Shown in pieces: positions 56,483-64,000 of a stretch of DNA of 64,000 bases. The notes beneath the pieces are model-generated. The model ran no database searches. It was given only the letters and a program-made list of their open reading frames with translations, and was not told where the DNA came from. Location: assembly GCF_001855565.1 (NCBI RefSeq), contig NZ_MKCR01000005.1:1-64000 (forward strand), in the 5' to 3' direction. How positions within the stretch are numbered: the first letter of the stretch is position 1; the number at the start of each line of letters is the position of its first letter. The translations under genes and the position numbers were made by a program. Source of the DNA: Chromobacterium amazonense. GTDB lineage: Bacteria > Pseudomonadota > Gammaproteobacteria > Burkholderiales > Chromobacteriaceae.

Positions 56483-57258
56483 TGCTGGCGCTGAGCGATG
56501 TAGAGATCAACGCCTGGGTCAGTGTCTTTGTCTGGCCCTTCGCGCGCATCGTCGGTTTGTTCCTGACGGAGCCCATCTTCGCCTATCGCGGCGTGCCGCG
56601 GACGTTCAAGGCGGGCTTCGCATTGATGCTGACCGTTTTGCTGGCGCCCTTGTTGCCGCCATTGCCAGCGGTGCCCTTGGTGTCGGCGGAGGGCATGGCC
56701 ATTTTGCTGCAGCAGCTGCTGATCGGTCTGGCAATGGGTTTTGTGATGCGCCTCGTGATCACCTCGGTGGAGATAGCCGGTTTCATCATCGGCGCGCAAA
56801 CCGGCCTGGGCTTCGCCATGTTCTTCGACCCCGTCCACGCGGCCCAGGTGCCTGTAGTGTCGCAGATGTTGTCCTTGTTCACGTTTTTCCTGTTTTTATC
56901 GTTCGATGGCCACCATGTGGTGCTGCACACCCTGGTGGAAAGCTTCCGCGTGCTGCCTATCGGGATGGGGATGCCGGCTCAGGGCATCAAGGCCTTGGCG
57001 CTGTGGGGCGCCCATATGCTGGAGTGGGGCATCCGCCTGACCATGCCGGTGATCGGCGCGTTGTTGATCACCAACCTGGCCATCGGCGTGATGACCCGCG
57101 CCGCGCCGCAGTTCAACATCTTCACCTTCGGCTTCCCGCTGACCATCATGATTGGTTTCGGCACGCTCTATCTGACGCTGCCGATGATGGTGCCGGTGAT
57201 CGAACAGATGTATCGGGCCGGCTTTGAAATGATGCTCAGGATGCTGCAGGCCAAATAG
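56482..57258 (+). CDS. fliR: Flagellar export gate protein FliR
   Basis: 258 residues with about six hydrophobic segments (ARIVGLFLTEPIFAYRGVP, QQLLIGLAMGFVMRLVITSV, LSLFTFFLFLSFDGHHVVL, FPLTIMIGFGTLYLTLPMMV). The start overlaps the fliQ stop. Ends the fli run; flhB does not follow. Confidence 0.96.
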   Translation: MLALSDVEINAWVSVFVWPFARIVGLFLTEPIFAYRGVPRTFKAGFALMLTVLLAPLLPPLPAVPLVSAEGMAILLQQLLIGLAMGFVMRLVITSVEIAGFIIGAQTGLGFAMFFDPVHAAQVPVVSQMLSLFTFFLFLSFDGHHVVLHTLVESFRVLPIGMGMPAQGIKALALWGAHMLEWGIRLTMPVIGALLITNLAIGVMTRAAPQFNIFTFGFPLTIMIGFGTLYLTLPMMVPVIEQMYRAGFEMMLRMLQAK

Positions 57259-57290
57259 GCCCCCATCTCGTAGACGACGGCCGCTTCTGT

Positions 57291-57296
57291 TAAAAT
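57291..57296 (+). promoter_or_regulatory. Candidate -10 of the yebC promoter
   Basis: TAAAAT at 57291-57296, 62 bp before the yebC start. No good -35 at proper spacing, so tentative. Confidence 0.3.
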
Positions 57297-57357
57297 AGCG
57301 CGATTTTTGATTGACGATTGGGTTCGGCGAGAACCAAACCAACAGACAGAGGCAAAT

Positions 57358-58083
57358 ATGGCAGGTCACAGTAAATGGGCTAACATCCAGCACCGCAAGG
57401 GTCGCCAGGATGCCAAACGTGGCAAGATCTTCACCCGCCTGATCAAGGAAATCACCGTCGCCGCCAAGATGGGCGGGGGCGACGTCAACATGAACCCGCG
57501 CCTGCGCCTGGCCGTGGACAAGGCCAAGGCCGAGTCCATGCCCAAGGACAATATCGAGAACGCGATCAAGCGCGGCACAGGTCAGCTGGAAGGCGTGGAC
57601 TATGTGGAATGCCGTTATGAAGGCTATGGCATCGCCGGCGCCGCGGTGATGGTGGACTGTCTGACCGACAACAAGACCCGCACCGTGGCCGATGTGCGCC
57701 ATGCATTCTCCAAATACGGCGGCAATATGGGCACCGACGGCTGCGTGGCGTTCCAGTTCAAGCACTGCGGCTACCTGGTGTTCGCCCCGGGCGTGGATGA
57801 GGATGCGCTGATGGAAGCGGCGCTGGAAGCCGGCGCCGAGGACGTGGTCACCAATGACGATGGTTCCATCGAAGTGATCACCGGCCCCTACGAATTCACC
57901 GACATCAAGGACGCGCTGGAAGCCAAGGGCTTCAAGTCCGAGATGGGTGAAGTGACGATGCGCGCCGAGAACGAGACCGAGCTGACGGGCGACGAAGCCG
58001 TCCGCATGCAAAAGCTGCTGGACGCGCTGGAAGACCTGGACGATGTGCAGGAGGTGTATACCTCCGCCGTCATCGGCGAATAA
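57358..58083 (+). CDS. yebC: YebC/PmpR-family regulatory protein
   Basis: 241 residues. [20 protein letters not shown] at the start and [20 protein letters not shown] are family hallmarks. Members are described as DNA-binding regulators and, more recently, as factors helping ribosomes at proline runs. Often next to ruvC, but not here. GAGGC precedes the ATG; a longer frame upstream is not conserved. Confidence 0.95.
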   Translation: MAGHSKWANIQHRKGRQDAKRGKIFTRLIKEITVAAKMGGGDVNMNPRLRLAVDKAKAESMPKDNIENAIKRGTGQLEGVDYVECRYEGYGIAGAAVMVDCLTDNKTRTVADVRHAFSKYGGNMGTDGCVAFQFKHCGYLVFAPGVDEDALMEAALEAGAEDVVTNDDGSIEVITGPYEFTDIKDALEAKGFKSEMGEVTMRAENETELTGDEAVRMQKLLDALEDLDDVQEVYTSAVIGE

Positions 58084-58104
58084 GCCCGCGCCATCCATAC
58101 AAAC

Positions 58105-58127
58105 AACCCGGCCATGCCGGGTTTTTT
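58105..58127 (+). terminator. yebC terminator
   Basis: AACCCGGC-CAT-GCCGGGTT, perfect 8-bp stem, followed by TTTT. Confidence 0.9.
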
Positions 58128-58236
58128 CATGCCGCTGTGCTGCGCGCCGCCCCGGCAGGCTTGGGGCGAGGCCGCCGCAGGTGTAAACTGGCGGCTTGAT
58201 TCGTTATCGACCACCGCCGCAGGAATCCGACACCCT

Positions 58237-59532
58237 ATGTCCCAGCCGCATGCCGCCCGCCGCCGCCGTTTACTGACGCAGATCGGCGATGGCGTCGTTC
58301 TGTTGCCCACCGCGCCGGAAGCCGTGCGCAACGCCGATTGCCACTATCCCTACCGCGCCGATAGCCATTTCCTGTACTTGACCGGCTTTGCCGAGCCGGA
58401 GGCGGTGCTGCTGCTCGACGGCCGCAGCGGCAAATCCATTCTGTTTTGCCGCGAACGCAATCCCGAGATGGAGATCTGGGAGGGTTTCCGCCACGGGCCT
58501 GATGGCGCGCGCGAGGTTTTCGGCTTCGACGAGGCCTATGCCTTGTCGGAGATGGCGGCGCGGATTCCGGAACTGTTGATCGACCGCAGCCAGCTGTGGT
58601 GGCCGCTGGGCGATGACGAGGCATTCGACCGCCGCGTCAATACCTGGCTGGAAGCGGTGCGCGCGCAGGCGCGTTCCGGCGCGCGCCCGCCGTCTCATTA
58701 TGGCGATCTGCGCGTGCTGCTGGACGAAATGCGCATGGTCAAAGACGAGGACGAGATCGCCTTGCTGCGCCGCGCCGGCGAGATTTCCGCCGCCGGCCAC
58801 GTCCAGGCGATGCGTGCCGCGCGGCCAGGCATGCATGAATACCAACTGGAAGCCGAGCTGCTGCATGCCTTTGTGAGCCGGGGCGCGCGCTATCAGGCTT
58901 ATGAATCCATCGTCGCCGCGGGCGCCAATGCCTGCACCCTGCACTACGTGGCCAACGATGCCGGGATAAGCGACGGCGAACTGGTGCTGATCGACGCCGG
59001 TTGCGAACTGCAGGGCTACGCCGGCGACATCACCCGCACTTTTCCGGCCAATGGCCGCTTCAGCGGGCCGCAGCGCGATGTGTACGAAGTGGTGCTGGCG
59101 GCCGAACTGGCCGGCATCGACGCGGTGAAGCCGGGCGCGGCCTGGCATGCGCCCGGCGACGCCGCGCTGCGCGTGCTGGCGCAAGGCATGCTGGACCTGG
59201 GTTTATTGAGCGGCACGCTGGATGGCGTGATCGAATCCGGCGCGTACCGTCGCTTCTACATGCATGGCGTCGGCCACATGATAGGCCTGGACGTGCACGA
59301 TGTCGGCCAGCGCAAGCTGCATGGCCAATGGCGCAGCTATCAGCCGGGCATGTGCACCACCATCGAACCGGGCCTGTATATTCGGCCGGCTGACGATGTG
59401 CCGGCGGCTTTCCACAATATCGGCGTGCGCATCGAGGACGATGTGCTGGTCACCGCGGACGGCAATGAGGTGTATACCGCGGCAGCGCCCAAGACGATAG
59501 CCGAGATCGAGGCGCTGATGCGAGGGGAATGA
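58237..59532 (+). CDS. pepP: Xaa-Pro aminopeptidase
   Basis: 431 residues. Removes N-terminal residues before proline. N-terminal creatinase-like domain (MSQPHAARRRRLLTQIGDGV) and pita-bread metallopeptidase domain with Mn ligands: Asp in VLIDAGCELQGYAGDITRTF, His in MHGVGHMIGLDVHD, Glu in TTIEPGLYI and Glu in GVRIEDDVLVT. First gene of a run with the two ubiH-family genes, as in other proteobacteria. Confidence 0.96.
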   Translation: MSQPHAARRRRLLTQIGDGVVLLPTAPEAVRNADCHYPYRADSHFLYLTGFAEPEAVLLLDGRSGKSILFCRERNPEMEIWEGFRHGPDGAREVFGFDEAYALSEMAARIPELLIDRSQLWWPLGDDEAFDRRVNTWLEAVRAQARSGARPPSHYGDLRVLLDEMRMVKDEDEIALLRRAGEISAAGHVQAMRAARPGMHEYQLEAELLHAFVSRGARYQAYESIVAAGANACTLHYVANDAGISDGELVLIDAGCELQGYAGDITRTFPANGRFSGPQRDVYEVVLAAELAGIDAVKPGAAWHAPGDAALRVLAQGMLDLGLLSGTLDGVIESGAYRRFYMHGVGHMIGLDVHDVGQRKLHGQWRSYQPGMCTTIEPGLYIRPADDVPAAFHNIGVRIEDDVLVTADGNEVYTAAAPKTIAEIEALMRGE

Positions 59533-59533
59533 T

Positions 59534-60703
59534 ATGAATGCGATGAACAGCGAACACGCCGACGTTCTGATTGTCGGCGGCGGCCCGGTGGGCGCGCTGG
59601 CGGCGTTGCGGCTGGCCCGACAAGGCCGGCGCGTGCTGCTGATCGAAGCGCGGGCCAGGGAGGCCGAGGTGCGCGACGCCCGCGCGCTGGCCCTGTCCTG
59701 GCACAGCCGCGAGCTGCTGGCCGACGCCGGCGCCTGGCCGGATGACATGCCGTCCACCGTCATCGACACCGTTCATGTGTCGCAGCAGGGCAGTTGCGGC
59801 CGTACCCGGCTGGACAAGTCCGACCTCGGCTTGCCGCACCTGGGTGCGGTGGTGGATTACCCGGCGCTGGTGGCTGGCCTGTCCCGCGCCCTGGCGCGCG
59901 CAGGCGTGCAGGTGCGGTGGCAGACGCGGGTGACGTCGGTGAAGAGCCTGAGCCAGTATGCCTGCGTCGAGGTGGAGACGCCGCAGGGCAAACGCCTGCT
60001 GACGGCCCGGCTGGTGGCGCTGGCCGAAGGCGGCGCGCTGGCGGAAGCGCTGCCGGGCATCCATCGTCGGACCCATGATTATCATCAGTGCGCGGTGCTG
60101 GCCGAGGTGGAAACCGAGCGGCCGCCCATGGGCGTGGCCTACGAACGCTTCGCCCACGACGGTCCATTCGCCTTGCTGCCGCATGGCGAGCGCTACATGC
60201 TGGTCTGGACGCGCAGCCAAGACGACGCCGAGCGCTTGGTGGCCGCCGACGAGAGCGCGCTGCGCGAGTCGCTGCGGCAGGCTTTCGGCGAGCGCCAGGG
60301 CCGCATCCTGTCCATCGGCCCGCGCGCCAGCTTCCCGCTGGCTTTGCGTCAGGCCAACCAGGTGGTAAGCGGCCGCGTGGCCTTGATCGGCAATGCGGCG
60401 CAAACCATGCACCCGGTGGCGGCGCAGGGCCTGAACCTGGGCCTGCGCGACGCCGTTGGCTTGTGCCAGACGCTGGAAGGGGCGGGCGATCCCGGCGACG
60501 CGCGCGCGCTGAAGCGATATGCCGCCGCGCGCAAGCTGGACAGCCATGCGGTGGTTGGTTTCACCCACGGCCTGATCAAGCTGTTCGACGGCCACCATCC
60601 ATTGCAGAACGCGCTGCGCGGCATCGGCATGACCACGCTGGACGCGCTGCCTGCGCTCAGGCGCAAATTCGCCGGCCATCTGGTGTTCGGCGTGCAAGGA
60701 TAA
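59534..60703 (+). CDS. ubiH: Ubiquinone-biosynthesis FAD hydroxylase UbiH
   Basis: 389 residues. Rossmann FAD motif VLIVGGGPVGALAALRLARQ, later ARALALSWHSRELL and GRVALIGNAAQTMHPVAAQG plus LNLGLRDAVGL. Class A flavin monooxygenase that hydroxylates the quinone ring of the Q precursor. Starts two bases after pepP. The ubiH name follows the pepP-ubiH order and similarity and could in principle be swapped with the next gene. Confidence 0.9.
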   Translation: MNAMNSEHADVLIVGGGPVGALAALRLARQGRRVLLIEARAREAEVRDARALALSWHSRELLADAGAWPDDMPSTVIDTVHVSQQGSCGRTRLDKSDLGLPHLGAVVDYPALVAGLSRALARAGVQVRWQTRVTSVKSLSQYACVEVETPQGKRLLTARLVALAEGGALAEALPGIHRRTHDYHQCAVLAEVETERPPMGVAYERFAHDGPFALLPHGERYMLVWTRSQDDAERLVAADESALRESLRQAFGERQGRILSIGPRASFPLALRQANQVVSGRVALIGNAAQTMHPVAAQGLNLGLRDAVGLCQTLEGAGDPGDARALKRYAAARKLDSHAVVGFTHGLIKLFDGHHPLQNALRGIGMTTLDALPALRRKFAGHLVFGVQG

Positions 60704-60706
60704 GCC

Positions 60707-61855
60707 ATGCGTTACGACAAACATCAAGTCATCGTCGTCGGCGGCGGCCTGGTCGGCGCCAGTCTGGCATTGGCGTTGGCGCGCGAAGGCAAGCGCGTGG
60801 CGCTGCTGGAGCGGCGGCATCCGGATTTTGAGGCGTTGGAGCGGGGCTGGGACGCCCGCGTCTACGCGGTGAGTCCAGCCAACCGGCGTTTTTTGGAAAG
60901 CCTGGGCGCCTGGCCCGGCATGGAGCGGGTCGGCACGATCGCGGCGATGGATGTGCGCGGCGACGCCGGCGGGCGCATCGAGTTTTCGGCCGCCGACGCC
61001 GATGCCGACGCGCTGGCCTGGATCGTGGAAAACCACTGGCTGCTGGCGGCGCTGTGGCGTAGTCTGCGGGACAGCGATGTGGAACTATTGACCGGCTCGG
61101 CGCAGGAACTTGCCACCACGCCGGCCGAGGCGCGCCTGACGCTGGACGATGGCCGAGAGCTGCGCGCCGAGCTGCTGGTTGGCGCCGATGGCGCCAATTC
61201 CTGGGTGCGCGGCCAGCTGGGACTCTCGGCCGACGTCAAGCCTTATGGCCAGAGCGGCGTCGTCGCCAACTTCGCCTGCGAAAAGCCGCATGGCGGCGTG
61301 GCGCGGCAATGGTTCCTCGGCGATGACATTCTGGCCTGGTTGCCGATGGCCGGGAACCGAATTTCCATGGTGTGGTCCACTTCTGATTCGCCATCGCTGC
61401 TGCAGTTGTCGCCTGCCGAACTGGCGCTGCGCGTGGCGGACGCCGGCGGCGGGCTGCTGGGCGCCTTCGAGACATTGACGCCGGCGGCGGCCTTCCCATT
61501 GCGGTTGATCCGGCCGGAGGGCGTGGTGGCCGAGCGGGTGGCGCTGGTGGGCGACGCCGCCCATACCGTGCATCCGCTGGCTGGGCAGGGCGTCAACCTG
61601 GGTTTCCAGGATGCCGCCCAACTGGCCGCGCTCTTGCAGCGCGCGCCGGACTGCGGCGATTGGATGCTGCTGCGTCGGCACCAACGACAGCGGCGCGAGG
61701 CCGTAGCGGCGATGCAACTTGGCTGCGATAGCCTGTACCGTCTGTTCCAGGCCAGGCTGCCGGGCCTGCCCTGGTTGCGCAATGCCGGCCTGTCGCTGAC
61801 CAATCGTTTGGCGCCGCTGAAGCGCCAGCTGGCGCGGCAGGCGATCGGATACTGA
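60707..61855 (+). CDS. UbiH/UbiF/VisC-family FAD hydroxylase
   Basis: 382 residues, paralogue of the preceding gene. FAD motif VIVVGGGLVGASLALALARE, RVYAVSPANRRFLESLGAWP, and RVALVGDAAHTVHPLAGQGV with NLGFQDAAQL. Probably UbiI or UbiF type, acting at another ring position. Exact position cannot be fixed from sequence alone. Confidence 0.9.
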   Translation: MRYDKHQVIVVGGGLVGASLALALAREGKRVALLERRHPDFEALERGWDARVYAVSPANRRFLESLGAWPGMERVGTIAAMDVRGDAGGRIEFSAADADADALAWIVENHWLLAALWRSLRDSDVELLTGSAQELATTPAEARLTLDDGRELRAELLVGADGANSWVRGQLGLSADVKPYGQSGVVANFACEKPHGGVARQWFLGDDILAWLPMAGNRISMVWSTSDSPSLLQLSPAELALRVADAGGGLLGAFETLTPAAAFPLRLIRPEGVVAERVALVGDAAHTVHPLAGQGVNLGFQDAAQLAALLQRAPDCGDWMLLRRHQRQRREAVAAMQLGCDSLYRLFQARLPGLPWLRNAGLSLTNRLAPLKRQLARQAIGY

Positions 61856-61879
61856 ATTCCCACAAGGACACCTTAGCTG

Positions 61880-62614
61880 ATGAAAACCAAATTGAAGTCG
61901 CTGGCGCTGGCCAGCTCCATGCTGATGTCCCTGGCGGCCTGCTCGCAGGCTGCCGGCGGCAATCTGGACGATGTGAAGAAGGCTTTCCTCAGCCATTTTC
62001 CCAATAAGCAGGTCAAGAGCGTCAGCGCCACCCCGGTCAAGGGCATTTATGAGCTGGTGGTGGAAGGCAAGCAGGTGGTGTACACCAATAGCGACGCCAG
62101 CTATCTGTTCGTCGGCGACCTGATCGACACCAAGAACAAGGAAAGCCTGACCGAGAAGAAGATGGCCGAGCTGTCCAAGGTGGACTTCAACTCGCTGCCG
62201 CTCGAATACGCCTTCAAGGACGTGCGCGGTAAGGGCGAGCGCAAGATGGCGGTGTTCACCGATCCGGATTGCCCGTTCTGCAAGAAGCTGGAGCGCGAGA
62301 GCCTGAAGGATATCGACAACGTCACCATCTACACCTTCCTGTATCCGCTGACCCAATTGCACCCGGACGCGATGCGCAAGTCCAAGCAGATCTGGTGCGC
62401 CACCGACAAGGTGGGCGCCTGGACCGCTTTCATGCGAGACGGCAAGCCGCTGACCGGCCCGGACAACTGCGATACTTCGGCGCTGGACAAGATCCAGGCC
62501 TTGGGCGAGAAGCTGGGCGTCACCGGCACGCCGGCGCTGATCTTCCCGAACGGCCGCCTGGTGCCGGGCGCAATCGACGGCAGCGATATCGAGCAGCTGC
62601 TGAGCGCCAAGTAA
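61880..62614 (+). CDS. dsbC: DsbC-type thiol:disulfide interchange protein, possible lipoprotein
   Basis: 244 residues. N-terminal dimerisation domain (VKGIYELVVEGKQVVYTNSD) and thioredoxin-fold catalytic domain with CPFC at 131-134 (FTDPDCPFCKKLE) and a cis-Pro in VTGTPALIFPNG. Isomerises wrong disulfides in the periplasm. The signal peptide ends SLAACSQAAGG, a lipobox match with Cys21, unusual for DsbC; ordinary signal-peptidase cleavage after the nearby AA is the alternative. Confidence 0.93.
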   Translation: MKTKLKSLALASSMLMSLAACSQAAGGNLDDVKKAFLSHFPNKQVKSVSATPVKGIYELVVEGKQVVYTNSDASYLFVGDLIDTKNKESLTEKKMAELSKVDFNSLPLEYAFKDVRGKGERKMAVFTDPDCPFCKKLERESLKDIDNVTIYTFLYPLTQLHPDAMRKSKQIWCATDKVGAWTAFMRDGKPLTGPDNCDTSALDKIQALGEKLGVTGTPALIFPNGRLVPGAIDGSDIEQLLSAK

Positions 62615-62656
62615 GTCTGTTCTGACGGCTGTGTTTTCAGGGGCGGAGCGACGGTT

Positions 62657-63280
62657 GTGAGAATCAGGCTGCGGCCCTGGAACATGGCGGAAAAGCTGCT
62701 GCTGGCGCTGTGGCTGTCCATTCTTGCCCATGCCGCCTTGCTGTGGCTGCCGCTGCGGCCGGGGCAGCCGAATGGCGGCGCGACGGATGCGCTGACCGTG
62801 CGGGTGCGCGCCGTGGCCGCGCCGGCGTCGGAGGACGCCGCGGCATTGAGCGAGCGCGCCTCCATTCCCGCCCCTGTATCGGTACCGCCGCCGTCCCCGG
62901 CTTCAGCGCCGGCAGGCGCGGCGCAGCAAAAACTGTCCGCGGAAGGGGACCGTTTGCGTTTGGGCGCGGACATTTACTATCCGGCGCGCGAGCTGGAGCG
63001 GCTGGCGGAGGAGCGCAGCGCCATCACCTTGCCCGATGTGGCCTGGAGCGGGCCGCAGCAGCCGTTGACGCTGCTGGTCTTTATTAGCGAGACCGGGCAG
63101 GTCGACGCTGTGCGCTTCGAGGGCGAGGCGCCCAAACCTTTGGCCGATGCCATCGCGCCGGCTTTCCATGCCGCCTGGTATCAGCCCGGCGTCAAGGATG
63201 GCCGTCCGGTCAAAAGCTACAAGCGGATACGGATCGAGCCGCAAGCGGACCCCGCGCCTGCGCCGGCACTGTCGCGCTGA
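62657..63280 (+). CDS. TonB-like protein (membrane-anchored, proline-rich)
   Basis: 207 residues from a GTG with GGAG upstream. One N-terminal transmembrane helix (KLLLALWLSILAHAALLWL), a Pro/Ala-rich linker (SIPAPVSVPPPSPASAPA) and a C-terminal domain with TonB/TolA-like features (LTLLVFISETGQVDAVRFEG, FHAAWYQPGVKDGRPVKSYK). No ExbB/ExbD nearby. A role in energy transduction is possible but the domain is divergent. Confidence 0.7.
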   Translation: MRIRLRPWNMAEKLLLALWLSILAHAALLWLPLRPGQPNGGATDALTVRVRAVAAPASEDAAALSERASIPAPVSVPPPSPASAPAGAAQQKLSAEGDRLRLGADIYYPARELERLAEERSAITLPDVAWSGPQQPLTLLVFISETGQVDAVRFEGEAPKPLADAIAPAFHAAWYQPGVKDGRPVKSYKRIRIEPQADPAPAPALSR

Positions 63281-63379
63281 AACGCTTCATGCTAAATTGT
63301 CCACCGTCCCGGCGCATGCCGGGGGGCTAACACCACAGGGGCGGACAACCGCCCCGGATTCATCGACAAAGGAAACGCC

Positions 63380-63640
63380 ATGTCTGATCTGCAGACCCTG
63401 TTTACCCAGGCCCAGGCCGATGTGAAAACCCTGTCCGAGCGTCCGGACAACCAGACCCTGCTGCAACTGTACGCGCTGTACAAGCAAGCCACCGACGGCG
63501 ATGCCAGCGGCGAGCGCCCGGGCATGATGGACTTCATCAACCGCGCCAAGTTCGACGCCTGGGAAAAGCTGAAGGGCAAGACTGCCGATGCCGCGATGCA
63601 AGAGTATGTGGACGTGGTGAACAAGCTGCTGGCCGACTGA
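63380..63640 (+). CDS. Acyl-CoA-binding protein
   Basis: 86 residues, whole-length ACBP fold: LFTQAQADVKTLSERPDNQT, LQLYALYKQATDGDASGERP and FINRAKFDAWEKLKGKTADA. Binds medium and long-chain acyl-CoA in the cytoplasm. AAAGGAAA precedes the ATG, a strong terminator follows. Confidence 0.95.
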   Translation: MSDLQTLFTQAQADVKTLSERPDNQTLLQLYALYKQATDGDASGERPGMMDFINRAKFDAWEKLKGKTADAAMQEYVDVVNKLLAD

Positions 63641-63661
63641 GCGAACTCGCCAGCCAGGAGA

Positions 63662-63687
63662 AACGGCGCCCATTGGGCGCCGTTTTT
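63662..63687 (+). terminator. Terminator after the acyl-CoA-binding protein gene
   Basis: AACGGCGCCC-ATT-GGGCGCCGTT, perfect 10-bp stem, followed by TTT. Confidence 0.9.
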
Positions 63688-63704
63688 GTTGCCTGAGCCG
63701 CGGC

Positions 63705-64000
63705 TTACCAGCAGCCGCTGATGAATTGCGCCGTGCCGCTGCCGATGATATTGAGCTGGTTGCCTTGATTATCCAACTGGAAGGTCTGACAGCTTGTGTC
63801 TTTGGCTTGATTGCCTTGCGGCGTGGCAGTCAGAGTGAAGGAAGACGCGGTGGCGCTGCTGATGGCCAGCGCGTACAGATTGTTGCCGCCGCCCGGCACG
63901 TAGACCGTGCCGCTGGCGTAGTTCAGCGCAGTGAGCTGGCTGGCGTAGGTATTGTTCAGCGTGTAATAGCTTTCCTGGCGCGTGGCCAGATCCTGCAGCG
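63705..64000 (-). CDS. Type IV pilin-family protein (C-terminal part, runs off the window)
   Basis: The frame is open to the window end (about 98 residues). The visible part reads LQDLATRQESYYTLNNTYAS, then QLTALNYASGTVYVPGG, a shape typical of PilE-like minor pilins after the N-terminal helix. Two Cys (DTSCQTFQLDNQGNQL and the final GCW) could form the D-region disulfide. The N-terminal cleavage site lies outside the window, so the class cannot be fixed. Confidence 0.75.
   Translation of the reverse strand, partial: LQDLATRQESYYTLNNTYASQLTALNYASGTVYVPGGGNNLYALAISSATASSFTLTATPQGNQAKDTSCQTFQLDNQGNQLNIIGSGTAQFISGCW

Overview
The window looks like a chromosomal segment of a Chromobacterium-type betaproteobacterium (Neisseriales). 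The DNA is GC-rich. The phenylalanine hydroxylase at 17.4 kb is 297 residues long and, from memory, nearly matches the C. violaceum enzyme with scattered substitutions, so a relative of C. violaceum is more likely than the type strain. Core genes (accA, tilS, lpxH, uvrB, yebC, ubiH) are mixed with accessory ones, including a subclass B2 metallo-beta-lactamase, an IS5-family element and a MITE-like repeat.

Layout. 0-2.3 kb: a CHASE2-domain protein (cut by the window edge) and a LysM/FecR protein. 2.4-3.6 kb: an array of 12 alternating tRNA-Asp and tRNA-Val genes with its own promoter and terminator. 3.8-8.4 kb: accA-tilS, an isochorismatase-like hydrolase divergent from a GlxA-type regulator, and a hypothetical gene. 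8.5-10.8 kb: a TonB-dependent receptor. 11.3-11.6 kb: a MITE-like inverted-repeat element that abuts lpxH. 11.6-13.5 kb: lpxH, ppiB, ppiA. 13.7-18.2 kb: a FadL-type porin, two tandem cysteine-dioxygenase-like genes, and an Lrp-type regulator divergent from phhA. 18.3-23.7 kb: a pyroglutamate module (pxpB-pxpC-pxpA-DUF969-DUF979-pcp) divergent from a MarR-like regulator. 23.7-28.1 kb: a hypothetical membrane protein, a periplasmic binding protein and a DUF1800/DUF1501 pair. 28.2-32.5 kb: a TPP riboswitch followed by thiB, a GNAT gene, thiP and thiQ. 32.5-41.5 kb: a Raf-kinase-inhibitor-like protein, a GNAT, pbpG, uvrB, a 520-residue hypothetical, the B2 lactamase, and a YfeH-type transporter divergent from a LysR regulator. 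41.6-42.7 kb: the IS5-family element. 42.9-57.3 kb: a low-molecular-weight phosphatase, a CheB-type methylesterase without receiver, a FlrC-like activator, then fliEFGHIJK and fliLMNOP-(GNAT)-QR. 57.4-64 kb: yebC, pepP, two ubiH-family hydroxylases, dsbC, a TonB-like gene, an acyl-CoA-binding protein and the end of a type IV pilin gene.

How the parts fit. The pyroglutamate block reads as a complete pathway: Pcp releases 5-oxoproline from peptides, DUF969/DUF979 are candidate transport proteins, and PxpABC opens the ring to glutamate. The thi block is a thiamine ABC importer under a TPP riboswitch. The fli block encodes the flagellar MS ring, C ring, export ATPase and most of the export gate. 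The most unusual feature is a YafP-like acetyltransferase gene set between fliP and fliQ with ATGA stop/start overlaps on both sides. A second GNAT gene sits in a similar way between thiB and thiP. No CRISPR array, rRNA, phage or integrase was seen.
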